The notes beneath the pieces are model-generated. The model was not told where the DNA came from and ran no database searches. It saw only the letters and a list, made by a program, of their open reading frames with translations. DNA of 36,372 bases. Origin: Hymenobacteraceae bacterium (GTDB lineage Bacteria; Bacteroidota; Bacteroidia; Cytophagales; Hymenobacteraceae). Shown piece after piece: positions 19,126 to 28,456 of this stretch. How positions within the stretch are numbered: the stretch's first letter is position 1; each line of letters starts with the position of its first letter. The position numbers and the translations under genes were made by a program. The stretch covers positions 1 through 36,372 of the forward strand of contig JAKONR010000570.1 in the NCBI GenBank assembly GCA_022701825.1, written 5' to 3'.

Positions 19126-20352
19126 ATGACTATCCTAATTACCCTCGAAGACCTGCGCACGGGCGGCGCCCAGGTATTTGGGCTGCGCCTGGCGCAGGCC
19201 CTGCACCAGCGCGGCCACCAGGTGCACCTCTACAGCCACTACGCGCCCTACGTGAACCACCCGCTGGTGCGCCAGATAGCGCCCGACGTGCCGGTGCTGA
19301 GCTTCGAGGCCGGCGTGCCGGGGCTCGACTGGCTCACGCTGAAGGCGCAGGGCGTGTTTCGGCGGTTGGGGCGCGTGTTTGGGTGGCGCGAGCAGCTGGT
19401 GGCGCGGCACCTGCGCCGCACCCTGGAGCGGCTGCGGGTGGAGGTCGTCAACTCGCACATGATAAAATCGGACTACGTGGCTACGGCCGCCGGTGCGGCC
19501 GCCCACCCGGCCGTGCCGGTCGTCATTACCATGCACGGCTGCTACGAAGAGTTTTTGCACAAGCCTACCGAGCCCGAAGTCACCTTGAAGTCGCGCGTGG
19601 CGCTGCAAGAGGCGGCCGGCGTGGTGTACCTGACGGCCAAAAACCTGGAAATATTCTCGGTGCCCGGCGTGCGCCCGCTGGCCGATATGCCGCACGCGCA
19701 GATTTACAACGGCTTTGAGGGCCGGTTTTCGCCGCCCGAGCAGCTGCCGAGCCGGGCGCAGCTGGGCATCGGCGCGGCCGATTTGGTGTTTGGGATGGTG
19801 GCGCGGGGCATTCCGCAAAAAGGCTGGCAGTACGCCCTCAATTCTTTTGCGGAATTGAGTAAAGACTTTCCGCAGGCGCACCTGATTTTGGTAGGCAGCA
19901 GTGACTACCTCGACGGCCTGCGGGCCGCCAACACCAACCCGCGGGTGCATTTCGTGGGTTTCGCGCCCAACCCCATCGACTGGGTGCGGCTCTTCGATGT
20001 GGGCCTGCTGCCCAGCTACTTCGCCTCCGAAAGCCTGCCCAACTGCGTGGCCGAGTACCTGTTTTGCGGGGCGCCGGTGGTGGCCACCCGCATCGGCGAG
20101 ATTCCGCAGATGCTGGCGGTGCCGGGGCAGGGCCTGGCCGGCGCGCTGGTCGAGCAAAATGGCCAGGGCCTCACCGACCCGGCCGCCCTCACGGCCGCCC
20201 TGCGGGCCTACCTCACCAGCCCCGCCCTGCTGGCCGCGCACAAGGCCCTGGCCGCACAGTGCTTCGACAAGTTTCGGATGGAGCGCTGCGTGGCGGCCTA
20301 TGAGGCGCTATTTGGGCAGGTGGCGGGCGCGGGCGCGGGCCCTGGGCGTTAA
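19126..20352 (+). CDS. GT4-family glycosyltransferase
   Basis: VVITMHGCYEEFLHKPTEPE; GMVARGIPQKGWQYALNSF; GLLPSYFASESLPNCVAEYLFCGAPVVATRIGEIPQML. Confidence 0.9.
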   Translation: MTILITLEDLRTGGAQVFGLRLAQALHQRGHQVHLYSHYAPYVNHPLVRQIAPDVPVLSFEAGVPGLDWLTLKAQGVFRRLGRVFGWREQLVARHLRRTLERLRVEVVNSHMIKSDYVATAAGAAAHPAVPVVITMHGCYEEFLHKPTEPEVTLKSRVALQEAAGVVYLTAKNLEIFSVPGVRPLADMPHAQIYNGFEGRFSPPEQLPSRAQLGIGAADLVFGMVARGIPQKGWQYALNSFAELSKDFPQAHLILVGSSDYLDGLRAANTNPRVHFVGFAPNPIDWVRLFDVGLLPSYFASESLPNCVAEYLFCGAPVVATRIGEIPQMLAVPGQGLAGALVEQNGQGLTDPAALTAALRAYLTSPALLAAHKALAAQCFDKFRMERCVAAYEALFGQVAGAGAGPGR

Positions 20353-20417
20353 TTTTGGGGCCAAAATGCCTGCCTGGGGCTGCGGCGCCGGCTACGTGAC
20401 TTATTACTAAAAAAACT

Positions 20418-21683
20418 ATGGCGATAGCGAAAGCGCGCCCGCGCTTATTAATGATTATCCCCAACCGGGGCATGGGGGGCGCGCAGCGGGCGTTTCACGA
20501 CCACGGCGTGGCGCTGCGCGAATACTACGACGTGACAGAAGTCATCTTCAACGAAGACGAGCCCGACCTCTACCCGAGCGGCAACCCCGTGCGCAGCCTC
20601 GGCGTGCCGGGCGGCGGCAGTCCGCTGGCCAAAATGCAGCACTTTTACCGGCGCGTGCAGCGCCTGCGGGCGCTGAAGCGCGAGCTGCGCTGCGACGTGG
20701 CCATCAGCCACCTCGAAGGGGCCGACTACGTGAACCTGCTCAGCAAGGGCCGCGAAAAAGTGCTGCTCATCATTCAGGGCTCGAAGGTGCACGACGGCGA
20801 AATCAAGGGCGCGCTGGGCGTGCTGCGCAAGCGCCTGCTCATGCCCTGGCTCTACCAGCGCGCCGATAAGGTGGTGACCGTCAGCCGCGACATCATCCCG
20901 GAGATGGCGCAGGAGTTTGGCGTGCCGGCCCACAAGCTCTCGGCCATCAACAATTCCTTCGACGTGGAGGCCGTGCGCGCGCGCAGCCTCGAGCCGCTCG
21001 ATGCCGCCACCCAGGCCGTGTACGCGGCCGCGCCGGTGCTGGTGACGTCGGGCCGGCTGGCCATCCAAAAAAACCAGGCCCCGCTGCTCGACGTGTTTGC
21101 GGCCTTGCTGCGGCAGCAGCCCGCCAAGCTGGTCTTTATCGGCGATGGCGGCCTGCGCACCGAGCTGGTGCAGCGCGCCCAGGCGCTGGGCCTGCGCGTG
21201 TACCAGGCCTGGAACGCCGCCGAGCCGCTCACGCCTGACCACGACGTGTACTTCGTAGGCCTACAAGACAACCCGTTCAAGTACATCCGGCCCGCCCAGG
21301 TGTTCGTGTTTCCGTCGGCCTGGGAGGGTTTTCCGCTGGCACTGGGCGAGGCCATGACCTGCGGCATCGCCTGCGCCACCACCGACTGCCCCACCGGCCC
21401 CCGCGAAATGCTGGCCCCCGATTCGCCCATTCCGGCCCGCCCCATCGCCCAGGCCGAGTGGGCGCCCTACGGCGTGCTGCTGCCCCTGCTGCCCGCTACC
21501 GGCCCCGACGCGCCGGCGCAGGCCGAGTGGGTAGCGGCCCTGCAACAGCTGCTCGCCGACGCCCCGCTGCGCCAGCAGCTGGCCGACCAGGCGTACCAGC
21601 GCGCCGTCGATTTTTCGCATCAGCGTACCTTTCAGCGGTGGCGGCAGCTCATCGACCAAACCCTAGCTGCCCCCGCTTCATGA
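20418..21683 (+). CDS. GT4-family glycosyltransferase (paralogous to 22903..24141)
   Basis: GGAQRAFHDHGVAL; AISHLEGADYVNLLSKG; VTVSRDIIPEM; FVFPSAWEGFPLALGEAMTCGI. Confidence 0.92.
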   Translation: MAIAKARPRLLMIIPNRGMGGAQRAFHDHGVALREYYDVTEVIFNEDEPDLYPSGNPVRSLGVPGGGSPLAKMQHFYRRVQRLRALKRELRCDVAISHLEGADYVNLLSKGREKVLLIIQGSKVHDGEIKGALGVLRKRLLMPWLYQRADKVVTVSRDIIPEMAQEFGVPAHKLSAINNSFDVEAVRARSLEPLDAATQAVYAAAPVLVTSGRLAIQKNQAPLLDVFAALLRQQPAKLVFIGDGGLRTELVQRAQALGLRVYQAWNAAEPLTPDHDVYFVGLQDNPFKYIRPAQVFVFPSAWEGFPLALGEAMTCGIACATTDCPTGPREMLAPDSPIPARPIAQAEWAPYGVLLPLLPATGPDAPAQAEWVAALQQLLADAPLRQQLADQAYQRAVDFSHQRTFQRWRQLIDQTLAAPAS

Positions 21684-22867
21684 GTGTAGCCTCGCCCGCG
21701 CTGGCCCCCGGCCCGCCGCCCGCCGCGCCCCGTGCGCCCCGCGTGTTCTTTCCCAACCTCGACGGGCTGCGCTTTTTGGCCTTCTTCGCCGTCTTCTTGT
21801 TCCACTCGTTCTACACGCCCGATGCCAACATCGCGGCCAGCCCCCTCTACCAGGTGCCGCACCAGCTCACCCGCGTCGGCGATTTGGGGGTGAATTTCTT
21901 TTTCGTGCTCAGCGGCTTCCTCATTACCTACCTGCTGCTCAGCGAAAAGCAGCTGACCGGGCGGGTAGCCATCGGCGCGTTTTACATGCGGCGCGTGCTG
22001 CGCATCTGGCCGCTGTACTTCGTGGTGGTGTTTATCGGGTTCGTGGTTTTTCCGTGGCTAAAGGCGCGTTTTGGGCTGCACGGCTTGCAGGAAACCGCCC
22101 GGCCCTGGTACTTCTTCACGTTTTTGGTCAATTTCAACAACCTCTACCATGGCAGCCAGACGCCCACGCTCACGCTGCTGTGGTCGGTGTCGGTCGAGGA
22201 GCAGTTTTACCTGGTGTGGCCGCTGCTGGTGGCCGCCACGCCGGCGCGGCGCATGGGCTGGCTCTTCGGGGGCGTGCTAGCCCTCAGCCTGGGCTTCCGC
22301 TTCTGGCACCTGCACGACGACCCCACCTGGATGTTCCGGCTCTACGGCCTGCACACGCTGAGCCTCATTGGCGACATGGCGCTGGGCGGGCTGGTGGCCT
22401 GGCTTTGCTTCCGCGACGACCGCCTGACCTCGGCCGTGGCGCAGCTGCCGCGCTGGGCCATCGGGCTGGGCTACGTGGCGGGCGTGGCCCTCATCTACGG
22501 CCGCGACGTGCTCTGGCACGTGCCCGGCTATCCAGCCCTCGACCGCCTGGTGCTGGCCTGCTTTTTTGCCTTCGTGCTACTGGAGCAGAATTACGCCCGC
22601 CATTCATTCATCAAAATGTCGCAGCTGCGGCTGCTTTCGTACTGGGGCACCTACACGTATGGGCTTTACTGCCTGCACTTTCTGGCCCTGCTGGCGGCCT
22701 ACCAGCTGCTGCACCGCCTGGGGCTGAACGGCACGCCGCTGGGCGTGGTGCTCGGCGACAATGCCGTGGCCCTGCTGCTGGCGCTGGCCATCAGCTGGGT
22801 CAGCTTCAATTTCTACGAAAAGCCGTTTCTGAAATTCAAGAACCGCTTCGCCTTTATCAAACACTAG
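21680..22867 (+). CDS. Acyltransferase 3 family (OafA/YrhL-like)
   Basis: FFPNLDGLRFLAFFAVFLFHSF; LGVNFFFVLSGFLITYLLLSE; FYMRRVLRIWPLYFVVV; SVSVEEQFYLVWP. ATGA overlap with the upstream GT; ATG at 21680. Confidence 0.93.
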   Translation: MSVASPALAPGPPPAAPRAPRVFFPNLDGLRFLAFFAVFLFHSFYTPDANIAASPLYQVPHQLTRVGDLGVNFFFVLSGFLITYLLLSEKQLTGRVAIGAFYMRRVLRIWPLYFVVVFIGFVVFPWLKARFGLHGLQETARPWYFFTFLVNFNNLYHGSQTPTLTLLWSVSVEEQFYLVWPLLVAATPARRMGWLFGGVLALSLGFRFWHLHDDPTWMFRLYGLHTLSLIGDMALGGLVAWLCFRDDRLTSAVAQLPRWAIGLGYVAGVALIYGRDVLWHVPGYPALDRLVLACFFAFVLLEQNYARHSFIKMSQLRLLSYWGTYTYGLYCLHFLALLAAYQLLHRLGLNGTPLGVVLGDNAVALLLALAISWVSFNFYEKPFLKFKNRFAFIKH

Positions 22868-22902
22868 CCCTACGCTACTAATAGCTCGCTGCGCCCTAGC
22901 GT

Positions 22903-24141
22903 ATGACCAACATTCTGTTACTGATTTCCAACCTGGGCCTGGGCGGCGCGCAGCGGGTTTTTCACGACCACAGCGTGGAGCTGGGGCGGCATTTTGCCGT
23001 CACGGAGGTCGTGTTTAACCTCGACGGCGGCAACGTGTACCCCAGCTCCAACGAGCTGGTGAGCCTCGACGTGGCCGGCGGCGGCAGCCCGCTCAACAAG
23101 GTGCGCAATTTCTGGCGGCGCATCGAGCGGCTCAAGGCCCTGAAGCGCGTGCGCCGGCCGGCCGTGTGCATCAGCCACCTCGAAGGGGCCGACTACGTGA
23201 ACCTGCTCAGCAAAGGCCCCGAAAAGGTGATACTGTGCGTGCACGGCTCCAAGCTGCACGACCAGAACATCCAGGGCGCGGTGGGCTGGCTGCGCAAAAA
23301 CGTGCTGCTGCCCGCCCTCTACAACCGCGCCGACCGCATCGTGACGGTGAGCCGCGACATCGTGCCCGAGCTAGTCGAGGGCTTTGGCGTGAAGCCCGAA
23401 AAGCTGCTGACCATCAACAACTTCTTCGAAGTAGCCCAGGTCGAAGCCAAAAGCCACGAGCCGCTGTCGGCCACCGAGGCGGCGGTGTACGCGGCCGGCC
23501 CGGTGCTGGTCACGGCGGGCCGCCTCACCATCCAAAAAAATCAGGCCCCGCTGCTCGACGCCTTTGCCGCCCTGCTGCCGCGCCGCGCCGCCCGGCTGGT
23601 ATTCGTGGGCGACGGCGAGCTGCGCGAGGCCCTCGTTACCCACGCCCGCGCCCTGGGCTTGCGCGTGTTCGCGGCCTGGGAGCCGGGCGCCACGCTCACG
23701 CCCGACCACGACGTGTACTTCCTGGGTATGCAGCAGAATCCGTTTAAGTACCTGCGGCCGGCCACGGCCTTCGTGTTTCCGTCGGCCTGGGAAGGCTTCC
23801 CGATGGCCCTGGGCGAGGCCATGATATGCGGCCTGCCCGTGCTGAGCACCGACTGCCCCACCGGCCCCCGCGAAATGCTGGCCCCCGCCACCACGGCCCC
23901 CGCCGCGCCCCTGCGCCAGGCCGAGCGCGGTACCTACGGCCTGCTGCTGCCCATGCTCACGCAGCCCGCCACGCTGGCCGTCGACCTCGGCGTGTGGACC
24001 GACGCCCTGGCCACCCTTTTGGCCGACCCCGCCGAGCAGGCCCGCCTGGGCCAGCTGGCCCGCCAGCGGATGCAGGATTTCACCCGCGAGCGCATCGCCA
24101 GCCAGTGGGTGGCGCTGGTCAATGAGCTTGCCCACCCGTAA
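22903..24141 (+). CDS. GT4-family glycosyltransferase (paralogous to 20418..21683)
   Basis: GGAQRVFHDHSVEL; CISHLEGADYVNLLSKGPEKV; VTVSRDIVPEL; FVFPSAWEGFPMALGEAMICGLPVLSTDCPTGPREML. Confidence 0.92.
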   Translation: MTNILLLISNLGLGGAQRVFHDHSVELGRHFAVTEVVFNLDGGNVYPSSNELVSLDVAGGGSPLNKVRNFWRRIERLKALKRVRRPAVCISHLEGADYVNLLSKGPEKVILCVHGSKLHDQNIQGAVGWLRKNVLLPALYNRADRIVTVSRDIVPELVEGFGVKPEKLLTINNFFEVAQVEAKSHEPLSATEAAVYAAGPVLVTAGRLTIQKNQAPLLDAFAALLPRRAARLVFVGDGELREALVTHARALGLRVFAAWEPGATLTPDHDVYFLGMQQNPFKYLRPATAFVFPSAWEGFPMALGEAMICGLPVLSTDCPTGPREMLAPATTAPAAPLRQAERGTYGLLLPMLTQPATLAVDLGVWTDALATLLADPAEQARLGQLARQRMQDFTRERIASQWVALVNELAHP

Positions 24142-24177
24142 GCCATCACGGCGGCGCATTCTGATTTTATAAGCCCT

Positions 24178-25347
24178 ATGGCCACTAGTTTGAAAACCAC
24201 CCCGGCCCGGCCCGTCGTGCTGGTAGTCGATAATTCGCGGGCCGTGACGGGCGCACTCAACGCCATGCGCCACGCCACCGGCCCGCTGCAAGCCAGCGGC
24301 CAGTGGCAGTTTGCCTACGTGCTGCCCACCGGCAGCGCCGGCCGCGCCGTGCTCGCGGCCGACGGCTACCCGGTGTACGAGCTGCCGTTCGTGGAAATCA
24401 GCCGCCGCAAGCTCGACCTACTGCTCTACGGCCCCATGCTGCTGCTCAATGGCTGGCGGCTGCACCGCCTGGCCCGCCGCGCCGGCGCTAGCATCGTGCA
24501 CCTCAACGACTTTTATAACCTCACCGGCTACGTGGCCCGGCTGCTCAGCCTGGGCCGGCTGCGCGTAGTCACGCACGTGCGCTTTTTGCCCCAAAGCCTG
24601 GTGCAGCCGCTGGCGCGCACCTGGCGCTGGCTGGCCGAGCGCGCCGCCAGCCGGGTAGTGTGCGTGTCGCAGGCCGTGGGCCGGTATTTTGGCGCCCCCA
24701 CCGTGCGGGTGGTGTACGACCCGCTGCCCGGCCCCGAGCGCCACGCCGTGCCCACCCACCCGCCGCGCCCCGATGGCACCGTGCAGTTGCTCTACCTCAG
24801 CAACTACATCCAGGGCAAAGGCCAGGATTTGGCCCTAAAAGCCTTCCAGCAGGCTTATGCCCAGGACAATCGCCTGCGGTTGCGCTTCGCGGGCGGCGAC
24901 ATGGGCCTGGCCAAAAACCAGGAATTCCGGCAGCAATTGGAGGCCGCCGCCGCCCAGGCGGGCCTCGGCGATGTGGTGCAGTTCGGCGGCTTCGTGACCG
25001 ATACGGAGGCCGCGATAAAGGCCGCCGACATCGTGCTGAATTTCTCGGAGTCGGAGTCGTTTTCGCTTACCTGCTTGGATGCGCTGTTCTTCGGCACCCC
25101 GCTCATTGCCAGCGACTGCGGCGGCCCGGCCGAGCTCTTCGAGCACGGGCGCTCGGGCCTGCTAGTGCCCAACCGCGACGTGCCCGCCATGAGCGCGGCC
25201 ATCGTGCGGCTGGCCGGCAGCGCCGAGCTGCGCCAGCAGTTCGTGCCCGTCGGCCGCGCCTACGTGCGCCAGAAATTCGCCCCGGCCCACACCTACCAGG
25301 CGCTGGCCGCCCTCTACCGGCAGGTGCTGGGTGGGGGAGGGGCGTAG
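24178..25347 (+). CDS. GT4-family glycosyltransferase
   Basis: IVHLNDFYNLTGYVARLL; LLYLSNYIQGKGQDLALKAFQQAY; FSESESFSLTCLDALFFGTPLIASDCGGPAELFEHGRSGLLV. Confidence 0.9.
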   Translation: MATSLKTTPARPVVLVVDNSRAVTGALNAMRHATGPLQASGQWQFAYVLPTGSAGRAVLAADGYPVYELPFVEISRRKLDLLLYGPMLLLNGWRLHRLARRAGASIVHLNDFYNLTGYVARLLSLGRLRVVTHVRFLPQSLVQPLARTWRWLAERAASRVVCVSQAVGRYFGAPTVRVVYDPLPGPERHAVPTHPPRPDGTVQLLYLSNYIQGKGQDLALKAFQQAYAQDNRLRLRFAGGDMGLAKNQEFRQQLEAAAAQAGLGDVVQFGGFVTDTEAAIKAADIVLNFSESESFSLTCLDALFFGTPLIASDCGGPAELFEHGRSGLLVPNRDVPAMSAAIVRLAGSAELRQQFVPVGRAYVRQKFAPAHTYQALAALYRQVLGGGGA

Positions 25348-25395
25348 CGGCGGGCGTACCTTTGCGGCTCTATCGCCGACTTTACCCAGCTAGTT

Positions 25396-26484
25396 TTGCG
25401 TATCCTTTTCGTGGTTCCCTACCCGCCGGGGCGGGCGCCGTCGCAGCGCTTCCGGTTCGAGCAATACCTGGATTTATTGCCCGCGCGCGGCCACCAGTAC
25501 CACGTGGCGCCCTTCCTGAGCGAGGCCACCTGGCAAATTATTTACAAGCCCGGCCAGACGCTCGCCAAGGTGCTGGGCATTTTGGCGGGTTTTGGGCGGC
25601 GGCTGGCGCTGCTGGCTTCCGTGCCCGGCTACGACGTGGTTTTCATCCACCGCGAGGCCGCGCCCATCGGCCCGCCCGTGCTGGAGTGGCTGATGGCCAA
25701 GGTGCTGCGCAAGCGTATTATCTACGATTTCGACGACGCCATCTGGCTGAAAGACCCGGCCGCCGACGCCGGCCTTATCGGCCGGCTCAAGTACCAGCAG
25801 AAAATCGGCAGCCTGTGCCGCTGGGCCTGGAAAAACAGCTGCGGCAATGCCTACCTGCGCGATTACGCCCGGCAGTTCAACCCCAGCGCGCTCATCAACC
25901 CCACCACCCTCGACACTGACCGCCTACACAACCAAGTGCGCGACCAGCGCCAGGCGGGCCGCCTCGTTATCGGCTGGACGGGCACCCACACCACCCTGCG
26001 CCACCTCGACCTGATTTGGCCCGTGCTGCGCCAGCTCGAAGCCGAAGGCCACGACTTCGAGTTTTGCGTGATTGCCAACCAGCCGCCGCCCGACCCCGGC
26101 CTGCGCGGCTTCCGCTTCCGCCCCTGGCGCAAGGATACCGAAATCGCCGACCTGCTCACCTTTCACGTGGGCCTGATGCCCTTGGTAGATGACCCCTGGG
26201 CACGGGGCAAGTGCGCCTTTAAGGCGCTGCAATACATGGCGTTGGGCATTCCGGCGCTTGTCTCGCCGGTGGGCATGAACACCGAGGTAGTGGCCGACGG
26301 CCAGAATGGCTTCGTGTGCGACACGCCCGCGCAGTGGTACGCCGCCTTGCAGCAGCTGCTGGCGCAGCCGGCGCTACGGGCGCAGCTCGGGGCCGCCGCC
26401 CGCCGCACCATCGTGGAGCGCTATTCGGTGCAGTCGAATACCCCCAATTTTATCGCCTTATTCGAAGCCCCGCAGCCCGCCTAA
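25396..26484 (+). CDS. GT4-like glycosyltransferase (TTG start)
   Basis: RILFVVPYPPGRAPSQRFRFEQYL; RIIYDFDDAIWL; VIGWTGTHTTLRHLDLIWPVL; KCAFKALQYMALGIPALVSPVGMNTEVV. Confidence 0.88.
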   Translation: MRILFVVPYPPGRAPSQRFRFEQYLDLLPARGHQYHVAPFLSEATWQIIYKPGQTLAKVLGILAGFGRRLALLASVPGYDVVFIHREAAPIGPPVLEWLMAKVLRKRIIYDFDDAIWLKDPAADAGLIGRLKYQQKIGSLCRWAWKNSCGNAYLRDYARQFNPSALINPTTLDTDRLHNQVRDQRQAGRLVIGWTGTHTTLRHLDLIWPVLRQLEAEGHDFEFCVIANQPPPDPGLRGFRFRPWRKDTEIADLLTFHVGLMPLVDDPWARGKCAFKALQYMALGIPALVSPVGMNTEVVADGQNGFVCDTPAQWYAALQQLLAQPALRAQLGAAARRTIVERYSVQSNTPNFIALFEAPQPA

Positions 26485-27492
26485 ATGACGACCAATCGCC
26501 CGCCCGCCGCCCCCGGCACCTTCGTGATTTCGCTCGATTTTGAGCTGATGTGGGGCGTGCGCGACCTGCAAACCAAGGAAACTTACGGGGCCAACGTGCT
26601 GGGCGCGCGGGTGGCCATTCCGGCCATGCTAGCCTTGTTTGAAGAGTTTGGCCTGCACGTAACCTGGGCCACGGTGGGGCTGCTGTTTTTTGGCAAGAAA
26701 ACCGACCTGCTGGCCGGCCTGCCCGCCCGCCGCCCGGCCTACACCGATGCCAACCTCTCGAACTACGTGGCCCTGCCCGAACTCGGCCCCGATGAGGCCG
26801 CCGACCCTTATTACTACGGCCACGAGCTAGTAGCGCAAATAAGCCGGGTTCCGGGGCAGGAAGTCGCCACGCACACGTTTTCGCACTACTACTGCCTGGA
26901 GCCGGGCCAGACGCCCGCCGACTTTCGGGCCGACCTGGCGGCCGCCGTGGCCGTAGCCACGCAGCAGGGCTACCAGCTCCGCAGCCTGGTTTTTCCGCGC
27001 AACCAGTACAACGCAGCCTACCTCAGCATCTGCCAGGAGCTGGGCATCACGAGCTACCGCGGCAACGAGGCCGCCTGGATGTACCAGAAGCAGAGCGAAG
27101 CCGCCCAAACGCCCTGGCAGCGCGCCGCCCGCCTGCTCGATGCCTACGTCAGCGTCTCCGGCCCCAATACCTACAAGCCAGCCGAAATTGCTAAGAATAA
27201 GCCATTTGACATCCCGGCCAGCCGGTTTTTGCGGCCGTGGTCGGGGCGGCTGGCGCCGCTGGAAGGGCTGCGCCTGCGCCGCATTTTGGGCGGCATGACG
27301 CACGCCGCCCGGCACGGCGAGGTATTCCATCTGTGGTGGCACCCGCACAATTTTGGGGCGAACCTGCCGCAGAACATGGCCGTGCTGCGTCAGATTGCCG
27401 AGCACTTCTGGGCGCTGCAACGCCAGTATGGCTTCCGCACGCAGACCATGGCCGAGCTGGCCGATGAGCTGGCCTATCTATCGGCTAAGTAG
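26485..27492 (+). CDS. Polysaccharide deacetylase family (NodB-like) protein
   Basis: FVISLDFELMWGV, HVTWATVGLLFF, EVATHTFSHYYCLEPGQ (HxxxH metal motif), RSLVFPRNQYNAAYLSICQELGITSYRGNE. Confidence 0.85.
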   Translation: MTTNRPPAAPGTFVISLDFELMWGVRDLQTKETYGANVLGARVAIPAMLALFEEFGLHVTWATVGLLFFGKKTDLLAGLPARRPAYTDANLSNYVALPELGPDEAADPYYYGHELVAQISRVPGQEVATHTFSHYYCLEPGQTPADFRADLAAAVAVATQQGYQLRSLVFPRNQYNAAYLSICQELGITSYRGNEAAWMYQKQSEAAQTPWQRAARLLDAYVSVSGPNTYKPAEIAKNKPFDIPASRFLRPWSGRLAPLEGLRLRRILGGMTHAARHGEVFHLWWHPHNFGANLPQNMAVLRQIAEHFWALQRQYGFRTQTMAELADELAYLSAK

Positions 27493-27519
27493 TTCTGTCT
27501 GATTTTATCCTGCGCTGGA

Positions 27520-27590
27520 TGTAGAGACGCATCTTTGCGTCTCCCGTTATTCAGCTCGTCTGACGCGAGACGCGAGGATGCGTCTCTACA
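27520..27590. repeat. MITE-like / dispersed-type inverted repeat TGTAGAGACGCAT...ATGCGTCTCTACA
   Basis: 24-bp arms tgtagagacgcatctttgcgtctc / gagacgcgaggatgcgtctctaca with 2 G-U compatible differences and a 23-nt spacer. Confidence 0.7.
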
Positions 27591-27633
27591 CCTAGCGATA
27601 CATGGCCCTACTGGCCTGTCTGTCTTATTGCGT

Positions 27634-28413
27634 ATGCCTCCTGCTTCCAAAAAAATCGTCATTCTGGCCGGCCCCGGCGAATCTACGGACATCCTCTTCC
27701 ACTACCTCGACCAGGAGTTTGGCGTGCACCGCATCATCGTGGAGACGCCCGTGAGCCAGCGGCAGCTGCTGAAGCGCAGGGCCGAAAAGCTGGGCTGGCC
27801 GGTGGTGGCGGGCCAAATACTTTTCAAGCTGCTGGTGGCCGGGCCGCTGGGGCGCCGCTCGCAGGCGCGGCAGGCCGCCATTCGGGCGCAGCACGGGCTG
27901 CAAGCCCGGCCGCTGCCCGCCGACCGGCTGAGCGCCGTGCCCTCCGTCAATTCGCCCGAATGCATTGCCCTGTTGCAGGAGTTGCAGCCCGACGTGGTGG
28001 TGGTGAATGGCACCCGCATCATCGCCAAAAAGGTGCTCACCAGCCTCAAATGCCCGTTTTTGAATACCCACGCCGGCATTACGCCGCTGTACCGGGGCGT
28101 GCACGGCGGCTACTGGGCCCTGGCCAACAACGACCCCGCGCACTGCGGCGTGAGCGTGCACCTGGTCGATGCGGGCATCGACACGGGCGGCATCCTGTAT
28201 CAGGCGCTTATCCAGCCCACGCCCGACGATAATTTCACTACTTACCCGCTGCTGCAACTGGCGGCCGGCCTGCCGCTGCTGGCCCAGGCCGTGCGCGACG
28301 CGCTGGCCGGCACGCTGCGCTTGCAGCCCGCCCCGGCCGGTGAGTCGCGCCTGTGGTCGCATCCCACGCTGAGCGAGTACCAGGCCGCCCGCCGCCGCAA
28401 CGGCACCAAGTAG
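27634..28413 (+). CDS. Formyltransferase family protein (sugar N-formyltransferase candidate)
   Basis: FLNTHAGITPLYRGVHGGYWAL (N-H catalytic motif) and VHLVDAGIDTGGILYQ (catalytic D) of the Fmt fold. ATG at 27634 preferred because the track start lies within the inverted repeat. Confidence 0.85.
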   Translation: MPPASKKIVILAGPGESTDILFHYLDQEFGVHRIIVETPVSQRQLLKRRAEKLGWPVVAGQILFKLLVAGPLGRRSQARQAAIRAQHGLQARPLPADRLSAVPSVNSPECIALLQELQPDVVVVNGTRIIAKKVLTSLKCPFLNTHAGITPLYRGVHGGYWALANNDPAHCGVSVHLVDAGIDTGGILYQALIQPTPDDNFTTYPLLQLAAGLPLLAQAVRDALAGTLRLQPAPAGESRLWSHPTLSEYQAARRRNGTK

Positions 28414-28456
28414 CTACTACGCTGCTACGTTGGCTTTGCCCCTGGGGCAGAGCTGC

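Noticed and set aside
19135-20241. 368-aa minus-strand ORF opposite the GT at 19126
   Set aside because: Codon-aligned shadow ORF with His/Arg/Gln-rich low-complexity product; the sense strand encodes a clear GT4.
20352-20367. Short palindrome ATTTTGG-GG-CCAAAAT after the GT at 19126
   Set aside because: Seven-bp arms with a 2-nt loop and no U-tract; too short to claim function.
23371-24291. 306-aa minus-strand ORF opposite the GT at 22903
   Set aside because: Shadow ORF of GC-rich coding sequence; no domain-like pattern.
24660-25919. 419-aa plus-strand ORF spanning two GT genes in another frame
   Set aside because: Ala/Arg/Pro-rich out-of-frame translation; crosses the boundary between two well-supported GTs.
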